Origin: Zanthoxylum bungeanum
Taxonomy: Eukaryota; Streptophyta; Magnoliopsida; Sapindales; Rutaceae
Length of the DNA stretch: 64,000 bases
NCBI GenBank assembly: GCA_019454045.1
Contig: SKCR01007813.1
Span: forward strand, 186,001 to 250,000
Reading direction: 5' to 3'
Shown here: positions 11,980 through 22,575 of the stretch, in pieces
How the letters are laid out: each line of letters opens with the position of its first letter
How positions within the stretch are numbered: position 1 is the first letter of the stretch
The notes under the pieces: generated by a model
What the model was told of the DNA's origin: nothing
Database searches by the model: none
The model's input: only the letters and a program-made list of their open reading frames with translations
Position numbers and translations under genes: made by a program

Positions 11980-14381
11980 TGTTGGGGTAAGCGCAGCGGA
12001 AGCTCGCGGCGGAGGGCGAAAATGGTTTTTAAACATTTTAAAATTTTCCCGAGCGAATTAATTAATATCAAATATTTATAATTCACTCAAATAAGTTTAA
12101 ATATATTATTTATTAACATTTAATAACATAATATATTTCGTTACACGACGAATTATTTTAAGAAAATATTTTTTGACAAATCTATGCGTAACTAGCAAAC
12201 GTTTAAACGGTTGACCAACAGCTGAGCCGGGTCATCCCGGACACTTGGGCAGTGTTCGGTCAGCCCTTGGGCTGCCCTAACAATGCCCAGTTCACTGGGT
12301 TCACTACCTCGACTCAACGAGCCCGTTTCGACGTGAATTTCACCGTTTTCTTACATTTTCACCCCGAAATAATTTACGGAATTTATCCACCACCCAATAC
12401 ACATCCAATATCATCCAAATAACATATTTTTACATGAAAAATATTCTGTTTTTAAGATCAAAACCAGATCTGATCCATAATTAATTTTTGTCAATGTTTC
12501 AAGCCAAAATTCAATTTATTCACAAATTAATCCAATTAACTTGCTCCAAATTAAATCACCACAATATAAAATTTCAAGAAAAATTCAAGGAAACCTTAGA
12601 GTGGTAAAATCACTCTAGAATGGCAATTTTAATTTAGAGATTAATTCACTAATTAATCAATTTACACATGCTTAAGAAAGAAATATGTCAAGGTTAACAC
12701 CATCTAACACCAAGTTTTGTATCCTAAATACATATCCAAGATACATATTCAATTGAAACATCCAACATACCTATCTTATACATATTATACATGCTTGAAC
12801 AAAACTTAAGATAAATATAAATTAGGAACTTAGTATTACCTTAATATCAAGTCCAATTTCTTCAAAATTTCTTCTCTTTGGTGTTGGTTGTTTTGTTTCA
12901 ACCCTAACCTATTTCTTTTCTTTTGGTTCTCAACACATGAGAAGTGATAAGAGTCTTAAAAAAATGAAACCATTTCATTTTACAATAAAACCCTACTTGG
13001 CCGAAATTGTAGGAATTTTTATCCAAAAAATTAACAATTTTTTGTGGCCAAGAATTTGACACCAAATAGATCTTATCCAAAAATGATATTTATTTTGATT
13101 TTGTTAATTAAAAATCCATGTGTCAAATACACATGGTTTGGAAAATCAAAATGTGCCAAATTAAAGAATATTCATGTAATATTCTTTAATTAAAATAAAT
13201 TAATTAAAAAATTAATTAATTAATTTAATTATTAACAAAATGAAAAAATAAATACATGGAAAAATATTCCAAAAATATTCTTCTAAGTTTATTATTATTA
13301 ATAAACAAGTGTCAAAATCCAATAGGTCAATAATGTGTATCTAATCTAAATTTTGTATCGTATACAAATACAAATTATTTAATACGCATGTGTAAATTAT
13401 GAATAATCAGAATTATCTATAATTAATTGTCCAAGTGCTCAACGAGTACACTTTATATTGTGGGACTCTATAGGTTCAAGTTTATCTGTCATGGAAACCA
13501 TTTCCATGTACGTAATTTGTCCACTCACAAATTACGAAGACCACAGATAATCGAGTTGAACCATCCAAGTCGAAGTCATTTCATATATAATCCTTCTGTC
13601 ATAGGTTATCCGAATTATTCTGGAACTATAGATTAAACGTCAAATCTCCGCTATGAATATTTCATGTGTCGCGACATAATTATAATTCTTAATAAATATT
13701 CGGAACTCGTTTCCGAATCATACCTCGACCAAGGATTTCAAAGAATCACAAATTAGACACCTAAATCCCATACACGGGACTGACAGATCCTCTCTGGATA
13801 CATCACAGGATATCGTGAGTATCAGTCCATATCCAACGAACAGGCAAAGGTCTGATCTTAAAAGATTGTTGACGTGACTGTCATCAAAGTATGGAGGATA
13901 TCTCACATATCCACAGTGGTATCACAAGTCAAAGGAGCTAATATGTTATTCGACTCGTAAAGATTCCTATTGACGTTAGTGTACCATCTATCATGAATCT
14001 TTAAATGAGTCGTTCAATATTTATCCAATAAATACCTACGTGTCTATACGAGTCTCCCAAGACTAATGGTTTACTGAGATAAACCATTAGAACAATTCTA
14101 ATATACGACACATACCGGTCTCACAGGTTTATCAACCGACCAGATATGTAAACCTTGACCGGGAACATTTTAAGAATGAATCATATTGTGACGTTTTCAG
14201 TAATAATTGCGGCGCTTTTACAATTATGTCACAACTATTCATTCTAAGGTCTTTTATGCTTTTACCATATATAAGGTTATATTGATGAAAATTACTTAAT
14301 TTTATTCATAATATAATATAATGTACATCGTATTTACAATAAATACAATAAAATTTGGCCCGTCGAGCACCAACTCCAACA
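11980..14381 (-). repeat. 3' LTR of copia A
   Basis: 2402-bp direct repeat of 26550-28953. The minus-strand polypurine tract GCAAGTGGGAGAAAA (14396-14382) sits immediately upstream of its TGTTGG start. Confidence 0.93.
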
Positions 14382-15111
14382 TTTTCTCCCACTTGCTCTA
14401 GTGCCAAATTTGATGGTATCTAATACCCATCGCCTCTACATGTCTATCATATAGTCTCGGAGGCAAGGCCTTCGAAAGCGGGTCTGCTATGTTGTCCTCT
14501 CTAGATATCTTGCATATGGCAACATCTCCTCAAGCGATGATCTCACGAATAATGTGGTACTTTCGTTCCACATGTTTCAATTTTTGATGCGCTCTGGGTT
14601 CTTTTGCTTGTGCAACGGCACCACTATTATCACAGAACAATGGGATCGAATCCTCGATGCTTGTTACAACTCCCAATTCAGTGATAAATTATCTAATCCA
14701 TACAGTTTCCTTTGCAGCATCTGATGCCGCAATATATTCCGCCTCAGTAGTGGAATCAGCTGTTGATCCTTATTTGGAACGTTTCCAACTGCTGCAGTTT
14801 TATTAAGAGTAAATACAAAACCCGAGTTTCTATCATTATAATCTGACTGAAAGTCAGAATCTGTATATCCTCTTATCTGTAAATCACCTTCTCCATAAAT
14901 AAGAAATTTATCCTTAGTACCTTTCAGATACTTTAGGATATGTTTAACGGCCATCCAATGGTCATTACCTGGATTTGACTGATATATATTAGTAATGCTT
15001 ACTGCATGGCTAATATCAGGTCTCGTACATAACATGGCATACATAATGCTTCCTAAGCATGATGCATAAGGCTGACTATACATTCTAGCATTTTCATCTT
15101 CCGTCTGAGGA
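14382..15111 (-). pseudogene. Copia A pol, end of RT and RNase H
   Basis: From 15111 downwards the minus strand encodes the last RT helices (a YASCLGSIMYAM stretch and TRPDI, the classic copia motif just before RNase H) and then RNase H: YTDSDF with its catalytic Asp, a TEAEYIAASDAAKE block with the catalytic Glu, and FCDNSGAVA with a further Asp. The long frame closes at 14664; RNase H actually continues in a neighbouring frame, so at least one indel and one in-frame stop are present. It is the downstream half of the pol gene cut by the Athila-like insertion, and joins logically to 22576. Confidence 0.85.
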
Positions 15112-15116
15112 CACAT
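15112..15116. other. Target-site duplication CACAT, left copy
   Basis: CACAT at 15112-15116 is repeated at 22570-22574 on the other side of the Athila-like element, fixing its insertion in the copia A pol gene. Confidence 0.85.
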
Positions 15117-17207
15117 TCACCGGCGTAAACACACACGTATAACGCAAGCGCACGTATCGTTCAAGTAGTATAAAAATATCGATCCCACGAGGACTTAATT
15201 TCTACTGTTGTTATTAATTATTGATACTATTTATTTACAAATATCTAATTGAGGGTGAAGAGAATGATTGCTTGATTGATTTGGTTGATTGTAGATTTGC
15301 TAAATAAATAAATAAAAAGACAAAAGAAAATACTAAAGAAAATAACAAAAGATACAAAGATCTAGGGTTGTGAATCATTCTAATATCTTTTAAAAGATGA
15401 AGTGATTATTTTATGTTTGTGTAATAAATCAGTTTACTAACCTGGAACACGAAATTATGCAAAAGCCTCTGTCGATGGTCAGATGCAAATACCCAGTTTA
15501 ACCCAATTGAACCATATGTCTATGTCAACCAAATTATCTGGATTCATTAAGTTTAAGTTCCAATTATGGCTACCCCTGCCCGACAGGTATATGTCTATCC
15601 TGTAAGGAAATCTATTAAAGGGTTATCTATCCTCAAGGAAGATCGTGGGCTATTAAGTCTAAGGGTGAAACCTAAAATCCCTATGTCTAGTTCATTTTAG
15701 ATTTACCAGATCAATCTTATTGGTGATCAGACAACAAGAAACATTAAGCTTAAGACTTAATAAGTAAACATTTAAATTACCCAAACTATAAAATAACCCC
15801 TTATAAACCGGTGATATTAGAATTCATCACAACCCCAGATAACTAACACATAACTAGGGCTAGTAAAAACTTAAAAGTAAAAGACATAAAGTAAAAGCTG
15901 AAAAGTAAAATAAAATAAAATAAAATGCTAAGGTAAAAGGAATTACTTTTACTATTTACTAATTTAGATATCTCCCATAAAATAATATATAAACTTGTGA
16001 TAATATTACCAACCGACCAATCTGGCGGTATCCTTTATTAGTCAGGTTTAAACCAGATTAAAATGAATTACCAACCGACCAATCTAGCGGTATCCTTTTT
16101 AAGTCAATATTTTAAATAGTGAATATATTATTTTTAAGGGAGATTAATCTAAATAGTAATAGTAAAAGAATTACCTTTCACCCTAGCTGGGGAAGTTACC
16201 TCCTCATGGTGAATAGTAAAAACTGTAAAAAGTAAAAAAGTAAATTACTATATTAACAAAACGTAATTAAAATTATTTACAAAACTAAAAACTAAAAAAA
16301 ACTAAAAACTAAAAGAAACTAGAGAGAGAAACTCTCTCTTTACATCAAAGAGATGAGAGAGAGTGGTGCAACTAAAACTGAAATTTGAAGATCTATTTAT
16401 AGGCCCTGGTAGGCTTCCAGCGTCGCGACACCAAGGCCTTTGGCGTCGCTACACCAGCTTCTGTCGACGTGGCATGCTCTGGTTCGTCGGTTTGCAGATT
16501 CTGGATAAGCTGATAAGGTGACACGTGGCGAGGTGGTTGGGCTTCAATTATTGTGACACGTGGCGGCTTCTGATTGGTCGATGAGATTCTTATCCGCCAC
16601 GTGTCAGATAAGGATTAGATACTCAATGATTGATGCTGACGTGGCGGTGACGTGGTGGTGATGTGGCGACACGTGAGAAAGAGACTATCGGCACCATAGG
16701 ATTACGACACGTGGCACTTCCTGATTGGCTGATGATGACATGGCGGTGAGGTGGCAGTTTGACTTGGTCAACCTAGTGATATGGCTGATGACGTGGAGTG
16801 ACGCGTGGCACACGTGGCGATGGCGACTGTCGGCACCGTAGGATGCTGACACGTGTCACGGCGTATGTTAGCAGATCCGATGTGATGGTGACACGTGGCA
16901 CGGCACACGTTAGCAAAGTCTAACTTTTCTCAGATTCTGACACATGGACCAGGCGCACGTTAGCACTGTTCGGCGCACGTTAGGCGTCGCGACGCTGAAG
17001 GTCTTGGCGTCGCGACGCGGGAATTTACCAAAATGTATTTTTCATCCAATTTTCACTGTTTTGGCCCAAATGACCTCCAGAATGTCCTGAAACTTTATTT
17101 ATCTACAAAATAACACAAAACACATCAAAATATTCCCAAAACTCATGAAACTATACAAAATATTAGGTTAAATGAGTGGGAAATAGTGATAGAAATACCA
17201 CTCATCA
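15117..17207 (-). repeat. 3' LTR of Athila-like element 1
   Basis: 2091 bp and full-length. It aligns to the right LTR and to both LTRs of element 2. It holds the promoter described at 16392-16990. Confidence 0.9.
16392..16990 (-). promoter_or_regulatory. LTR promoter: TATA box plus dense CACGTG boxes
   Basis: On the minus strand TATAAATAGA (about 16401-16392) is preceded over some 400 bp by eight perfect CACGTG palindromes (near 16518, 16553, 16594, 16669, 16705, 16808, 16849, 16889), most in the context GCCACGTGTC, plus many single ACGTGGC cores. This is the consensus of plant G-box/ABRE elements bound by bZIP and bHLH factors. GTCGGCACCGTAGGAT also recurs. The TATA position implies that the R region starts about 30 bp further on. 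Confidence 0.7.
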
Positions 17208-18516
17208 CACCCCCAAACCTAATATTTTGCTAGTACTTGAGCTAAACACAAAATAAAATAACAAAAATAAAATTAACGAAGCCACTTTCGTAGGGATCAC
17301 GGTTGCATTTAGCGTATGCAACAAGCCTTTAAACCCCTAGGTGTCCCTAGTGGACGAGTTGTAGTCTCGTGAGGGTTTACATCAATGATACCCACAAACA
17401 TTTTACAAAAGTAAAAAGGTAGTAAAACTAATGCACACAAAAGCAAAAAGACAAGCGAAAAGAGAATAAAGATGTTAGTGACTAATCAGGTGAAACTTCT
17501 ACTCCAAGTTACTAGTTGTTTTGTTTTATTCTAAATTACTGAATAAGTAAATTCTTCGATTATTTTTACCATTCTTCATATACATAGCCAACAAAATATT
17601 AAACAACTTATTTTTGCCCACAACAGTCATAAATGCAGTTGATAAGAGAGTAATATTTTTATCCTAAAATTCTATCAGATTTCACACCTTTTTGTAGCAA
17701 TGGAATAATTTTTCTCATTTTTCTGATTTTTTTTTTATTTTTCTCTATTTTTTATTTATATACAATATCTTCCGTCTATGTAGCGAGTGTTGGGTCGGTG
17801 ACTCCCAAACCAGTTGGCTTTAGGGCACCAGGTGTTAAGACACCCATACGGACTTAATTACTTAGACTTCAGATATATATATTTTTGTAGCATCTTCGAT
17901 CCATGTAACGAGCTTTGGGCCAATGACTCCCAAACCAGTTGGCTTTAGGGCACTAGGTGTTAAAACACCCTTACAGACTTAATAACTCGGATCTCAAATG
18001 TTTTTTTTTTACCCATTGCTTTTTGAGATGTTTCCTCCAATTAAACTAGAGCACTGAATATTACAAACTTTTCAATTTTAGCTCATGTCCGTATGTTACT
18101 ATATATGTTGATAATATCTGTCAACTGAGCATATGAAGATCCATTTTAGTCCGTTTTAAGGAGAATTCACAAATTAAATAATTCAAAATGAAATAAACAA
18201 AAATTAACTTGTTTCGAAATAGGTTTGAGATACGTCTCAGGAGTGGAAACTCCTTACTCAGCTATCTCTTACCAATTTCACCTTTTTAGTCAAATAAAAA
18301 TGCAAAATATTTTTTTTTAATTTTTGAAAATTTTCCAATTGTTTTGTATTTATCGAAAAATTTTGGACTAAAAATAAAAATAACACACAAACTAAAAATA
18401 AGGTACTGATCAACTAATTCACTCCCCCAAACCTAAATGAGACATTGTCCCCAATGTCTTAAACAGTAAAAGGAGAGTTAAGAAGGTCGTACCTGGTTAG
18501 CTGAAATCACAGGAAA
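17208..18516 (-). other. 3' untranslated region of Athila-like element 1
   Basis: Non-coding, about 1.3 kb, between LOG and the polypurine tract. It is closely matched in inverse orientation by 59840-61169 of element 2, including the GGGATCACGGTTGC and GACGAGTTGTAGTC blocks. It contains two tandem ~115-bp modules (about 17760-17880 and 17890-17998), each with the word CCAAACCAGTTGGCTTTAGG and a GGTGT/ACACC hairpin. Conservation of this long UTR in two copies of the family suggests that it is a normal part of the element. Confidence 0.75.
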
Positions 18517-19158
18517 TTAAAGGTTAAGATCCAGATTAACACGACGCCTCTTACCACGATGGTCCTCGGACCAATTTATCTTTGAAAGGATAGGGTCAAC
18601 TTGTGGTTCATAGGCTATGAGTTGGTCTATTAGATCCGGAGCAGTTCTGGCAGTGAAGAGGAGTTCTCTCATAGGTTTTGACACGAACCCATTTCTCCGA
18701 GCATCATCAAGAAACACACAAAGAAAATCATAAAATCCATCAACGTTGAACAGTCCAAGCGGTTTCTGGTTCGCCCAAGATAATACTATAAAAATTTCCT
18801 CCAATGTGCCCAAGCCACCTGGTAAAGCAATAAAAGCATCCGCACGGTTAATCATTTCTACCAGTCATTCAGACATACATGGCACGATCAGTTCCTCTCC
18901 GTTTGATGATCCAATAAGATTTGCCTCTGCCAAGGGTTTTGGGATGATTCCCAAAACATGACTGCCTCCTTCCTGTACAGCCTTTGAAACGATCCCCATA
19001 AGTCCGAGATTGCCTCCGCCATATATTAAGTGCATATTCCTTGCAGCTAAGACTCGACCCAATTCATGTGCTGCTTCTACGTATTGTGGTTTAGTTCCAA
19101 CACTACAACCGCAAAACACACAGATGTTTTCAACTCGTCTTCTTGAAGTGGCTTCCAT
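18517..19158 (-). pseudogene. LOG-like: Intronless LOG copy (cytokinin riboside 5'-monophosphate phosphoribohydrolase) inside element 1
   Basis: LOG enzymes cleave ribose 5-phosphate from cytokinin nucleotides to give active free-base cytokinins. Frame 19158 to 18517 on the minus strand is 214 codons, close to the usual 210-220. Visible landmarks are VFCG near the start (residues about 13-16), YGGGNLGLMG (about 45-54), GIIPKPL, then LPGGLGTLEE, the family's PGGxGTxxE active-site motif, intact here. The only break is an in-frame TGA at 18867-18865 (codon 98), where the family has the conserved Arg of its RKxxM segment. Compared with the copy at 59183, four codons are missing after LSWAN. Plant LOG genes normally contain several introns and this one has none, pointing to capture through mRNA. 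Start chosen at the ATG shared by both copies. Confidence 0.9.
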
Positions 19159-19379
19159 TATTTATGTATTTCTTTTTCAAATCAGGATGCCTTCAAAAGT
19201 GCAATGACGGGCTGAATATATAGTACCTGAAAATGGGTGAGTAATAATAGCACTAGTATTTTCCAGAGGACGTTTGTTTGCTAAACAACAAAAGAAATCG
19301 TGAAAGGTCAAAAAGTCTGGATCCTATCTACGAAAATAAAGATAATTATAACAGAAAAGCGAATCAAAGCAATAATTAA

Positions 19380-19550
19380 GGCAACGGAATTGTGTACGCA
19401 ATACGCCACTCGTTTAGTATAAATTCATTAGGATGCGTCTCAAGAATTAATTCTTTAATCAGCCATCGCTAATGAATTGTTTCTCATCTTTGTGATTGCC
19501 AAACACCATTCCTTCTGTCTTAAAATGTTCTGTTTGTGCTTTTCCCTACA
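19380..19550 (-). pseudogene. ORF-X remnant in element 1
   Basis: Minus-strand sequence around 19530-19380 aligns with about 58690-58835 of element 2: GGAATGGTGT, AATTCATTAG.GATGGCT, TTGAGACGCATCC and ACACAATTCC occur in the same order. The first ~100 codons of ORF-X are missing and indels break the frame. Its value is that it shows ORF-X and LOG sat together in the common ancestor. A polypyrimidine run ending TTTTTGTAG lies just upstream (about 19552-19570), matching the acceptor-like site before ORF-X in element 2. Confidence 0.65.
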
Positions 19551-19625
19551 AAAATAACACACAAAATTAAAAACTCTACAACATGTATACATAAAATTTA
19601 AAAATAGAAATTACAACAAAATGCA

Positions 19626-19645
19626 TGGGTTGCCTCCCTGCTAGC
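19626..19645 (-). other. Conserved GGGAGGCAACCCA motif after the element ORF
   Basis: The minus strand reads GCGCTAGCAGGGAGGCAACC; the same word is at about 58291-58312 in element 2, shortly after pol. A GGGAGGCAACCCA motif in this location is something I associate with Athila/Tat-type elements; its role is not known to me. Confidence 0.55.
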
Positions 19646-19700
19646 GCTAAATTTTTCGTCTTCAGCCATACGTGACTGAAATCCATATGTCAAGGAGGTT

Positions 19701-20879
19701 TCAACGTCGTTTTAGACGTCCGATTAAAGACAATCCCGTGTGCGTTGCTTTTGAAGGGTCTTTTCCAACGGTAAGGTAGCACAAAATTTTTGTCTCATTT
19801 AGTGCTTGTGCCACCTTTTTGCTCCTTGTTGCTCCAGTGGTTCCTGCAAAGAAAAAAATAAAATCAGGAGGTCTCATATGGTGCTTGACTTGAAATGGGA
19901 GTTCCATTATGTCAAGCTTCTGGGCGATATCTTTGATTTGTACTCCCCGATACAGCGATGTTTCTCCTGAATGCTTTGGATCTTCAATAAGGTCAGACAT
20001 TTGCTCCTTTATTTGCTCTGCTTCTTGTTCCACCTTTTCTTCATAGATGTATTGTAAAATTTTTGTATTCAGCTCTTCATCTTTCATCTGTGAAATACAT
20101 GCTTCAAAATTGTCAACCTGAGGATGCAAAGATGTTTCTGACATTAGGTTTTCATCATCTGATACGACTGGAATGGATGGTTCAGATAGATCTTCTTCAA
20201 ACATCATGGTAAAGCATGCTCCAAGATCTTCATTTTGAGGATTGAAAGTTTGATCCTCCGTTGTTGGTGCAGTTGGTACAAATAGATCAGCTTCATCCTC
20301 GTCAGAATCTGAATAATAAAATTCAAATTGAGACTTTGCCGGTTCGGGCTCCTGAACTGATACCTCTGGTTGTTGATACTGCTTAGCCTCCTCCTCTATT
20401 GAAGTGTCATTGTGAAATGTTTGGTACTCGAAGGCTTCATCAGTGTCATCTGAAACCGGTTCTTGAGGTATGTAGTTCTGGTTTTCTTTTTGTTTCTTGA
20501 ACATATCTTCGAGCATGTTTAGCAACTGATCTTCCTCTGATGGTTCTGGTTGTTGATGAAGATCATAGGTAGATGGTGGATAAGATGGAAAATATGGTTC
20601 TGTAAAATGTGATGGCTCGTCATACCATGAAGGATCTTGATAGCTCTGCCACCCTGTATGGTAGTTGTATTCACAATAATCTCTAGGGTGGTTACCATTA
20701 CATACGTCACATCTCCTTATTGCGTTCTGTTGAGCAAATGTGGTATTGCTTGGTTCTGGCATCCAGTGATAATTGTTGGGCTGGACAACAGCCCTCAGAA
20801 AACCGGACTGTCGCTCCCAGATTTGGGGTGTATCTTCTAGTAAAGCTCGTGATCTCTCAATCTCCCAATAATTTTCCAT
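19701..20879 (-). CDS. 392-residue acidic ORF of element 1, chimeric Gag/pol-derived, function unknown
   Basis: The only long uninterrupted frame of element 1, starting 113 bases downstream of the primer site. Residues about 57-70 contain CDVCNGNHPRDYC, spaced like a retroviral-type zinc knuckle. A long glutamate- and aspartate-rich middle follows (EDMFKKQKENQ, YYSDSDEDEADLF). A later segment, FEACISQMKDEELNTKIL, resembles LEACITNMTDSELDAEIL in element 2 between protease and RT, so the ORF appears stitched from Gag-like and pol-spacer pieces. The FIFFFAG stretch near the end is encoded by a polypyrimidine run ending TTTGCAG (acceptor at about 19844), so the last ~50 codons may really follow a 3' splice site. 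No capsid, protease or polymerase domain is seen. Intactness over 392 codons in an otherwise decayed region is notable. Confidence 0.6.
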   Translation of the reverse strand: MENYWEIERSRALLEDTPQIWERQSGFLRAVVQPNNYHWMPEPSNTTFAQQNAIRRCDVCNGNHPRDYCEYNYHTGWQSYQDPSWYDEPSHFTEPYFPSYPPSTYDLHQQPEPSEEDQLLNMLEDMFKKQKENQNYIPQEPVSDDTDEAFEYQTFHNDTSIEEEAKQYQQPEVSVQEPEPAKSQFEFYYSDSDEDEADLFVPTAPTTEDQTFNPQNEDLGACFTMMFEEDLSEPSIPVVSDDENLMSETSLHPQVDNFEACISQMKDEELNTKILQYIYEEKVEQEAEQIKEQMSDLIEDPKHSGETSLYRGVQIKDIAQKLDIMELPFQVKHHMRPPDFIFFFAGTTGATRSKKVAQALNETKILCYLTVGKDPSKATHTGLSLIGRLKRR

Positions 20880-20991
20880 TTTTCAATCACCTGAGAACAA
20901 AAGAAAGAGATAAAAATTACAGATAAAAATAAAGAGAATTAGATACAAGTAAATTAGATAGCTTCAAAATTAATAACTCAAGAAAAATAAG

Positions 20992-21009
20992 TCCCCGGCA
21001 AAGGCGCCA
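20992..21009 (-). other. Primer-binding site, tRNA-Asp type
   Basis: Minus strand TGGCGCCTTTGCCGGGGA, six bases inside the 5' LTR; one base differs from the usual TGGCGCCGTTGCCGGGGA of Athila-like elements. Confidence 0.8.
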
Positions 21010-21015
21010 AAAACT

Positions 21016-22569
21016 TGACCGGCGTAAACACACACGTATAACGCAAGCGCACGTATCGTTCAAGTAGTATAAAAATATCGATCCCACCAGATCAATCTTA
21101 TTGGTGATCAGACAACAAGAAGCATTAAGCTTAAGACTTAATAAGTAAACCTTTAAATTACCCAAACTATAAAATAACCCCTTATAAACCGGTGATATTA
21201 GAATTCATCACAACCCCAGATAACTAACACATAACTAGGGCTAGTAAAAACTTAAAAGTAAAAGACATAAAGTAAAAATACTGAAAAGTAGAAGACATAA
21301 AGTAAAAGCTGAAAAGTAAAATAAAATAAAATAAAATGCTAAGGTAAAAGGAATTACTTTTACTATTTACTATTTTAGATATCTCTCATAAAATAATATA
21401 TAAACTTGTGATAATATTACCAACCGACCAATCTGGCGGTATCCTTTATTAGTCAGGTTTAAACGAGATTAAAATGAATTACCAACCGACCAATCTAGCG
21501 GTATCCTTTTTAAGTCAATATTTTAAATAGTGAATATATTATTCTTAAGGGAGATTAATCTAAATAGTAATAGTAAAAGAATTACCTTTCACCCTAGCTG
21601 GGGAAGTTACCTCCTCATGGTGAATAGTAAAAACTGTAAAAAGTAAAAAAATAAATTACTATATTAACAAAACGTAATTAAAATTATTTACAAAACTAAA
21701 AACTAAAAAAAACTAAAAACTAAAAGAAACTAGAGAGAGAAACTCTCTCTTTACATCAAAGAGATGAGAGAGAGTGGTGCAACTAAAACTAAAATTTGAA
21801 GCTCTATTTATAGGCCCTGGTAGGCTTCCAGCGTCGCGACACCAAGGCCTTTGGCGTCGCTACACCAGCTTCTGTCGACGTGGCACGCTCTGGTTCGTCG
21901 GTTTGCAGATTCTGGATAAGCTGATAAGATGACACGTGGCGAGGTGGTTGGGCTTCAATTATTGTGACACGTGGCGGCTTCTGATTGGTCGATGAGATTC
22001 TTATCCGCCACGTGTCAGATAAGGATTAGATACTCAATGATTGATGCTGACGTGGTAGTGATGTGGCGACACATGGGAAAGAGACTGTCGGCACCGTAGG
22101 ATTGCGACACGTGGGACTTCCTGATTGGTTGATGATGACATGGCGGTGGGGTGGCAGTTTGACTTGGTCAACCTGGTGATGTGGCTGATGATGTGGCAAT
22201 GACGTGGAGTGACACGTGGCACACATGGCGATGGCGACTGTCGGCACCGTATGATACTGACACGTGTCACGGCGCATGTTAGCAGATCGGCTGTGATGGT
22301 GACACGTGGACCAGGCGCACGTTAGCACTGTTCGGCGCACGTTTGGCGTCGCGACACTGAAGGTCTTGGCGTCGCGACGCGGGAATTCACCAAAATGCCC
22401 TTTTCGTCTAATTTTCACTGTTTTGGCCCAAATCACCTCCAGAATGTCCTGAAACTTTATTTATCTACAAAATAACACAAAACACATCAAAATATTCACA
22501 AAACTCAAGAAACTATACAAAATATTAGGTTAAATGAGTGGGAAATAGTGATAGAAATACCACTCATCA
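21016..22569 (-). repeat. 5' LTR of Athila-like element 1, with a ~515-bp deletion
   Basis: 1554 bp, homologous to 15117-17207. After CGATCCCAC at about 21087 it jumps to the position corresponding to about 15706 of the other LTR, so about 515 bp of the U5-side end are missing. LTRs are identical at insertion, so the deletion came later. It also has a short ACTGAAAAGTA duplication near 21280. Confidence 0.88.
21804..22330 (-). promoter_or_regulatory. Promoter of the 5' LTR of element 1
   Basis: TATAAATAGA on the minus strand (about 21813-21804), preceded by the same G-box/ABRE-rich stretch as in the 3' LTR, slightly shorter through small deletions and with some CACGTG boxes degraded to CACATG. 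This is the copy that would drive element transcription through the 392-codon ORF and LOG. Confidence 0.68.
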
Positions 22570-22575
22570 CACATC

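Larger units (their letters stand above)
15117..22569 (-). mobile_element. Athila-like element 1, non-autonomous, carrying a LOG gene copy
   Basis: LTRs are 15117-17207 and 21016-22569; minus-strand sequence begins TGATGAGTGG and ends near GGTCA (the left copy has TG changed to TC at that end). CACAT flanks both sides. The primer site next to the right LTR matches the tRNA-Asp type used by Athila-like elements, and a TTTGGGGGTG purine tract abuts the left LTR. The interior is only 3.8 kb: one 392-codon ORF, a fragment of ORF-X, a LOG copy and a 1.3 kb 3' UTR shared with element 2. RT and integrase are absent, so movement would have needed a complete relative such as element 2. Confidence 0.9.

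Noticed and set aside
18746..18961. Plus-strand frames antisense to LOG (18746-18961, 19010-19207) and 59134-59352 minus
   Set aside because: Exact antisense shadows of the two LOG copies.
22026..22436. 136-codon minus-strand frame, and similar His/Ser/Pro-rich frames at 50933-51299 and 61396-61771
   Set aside because: They fall in the LTR U3 and are translations of the CACGTG/GCCGAC repeats; frames are not collinear between LTR copies.
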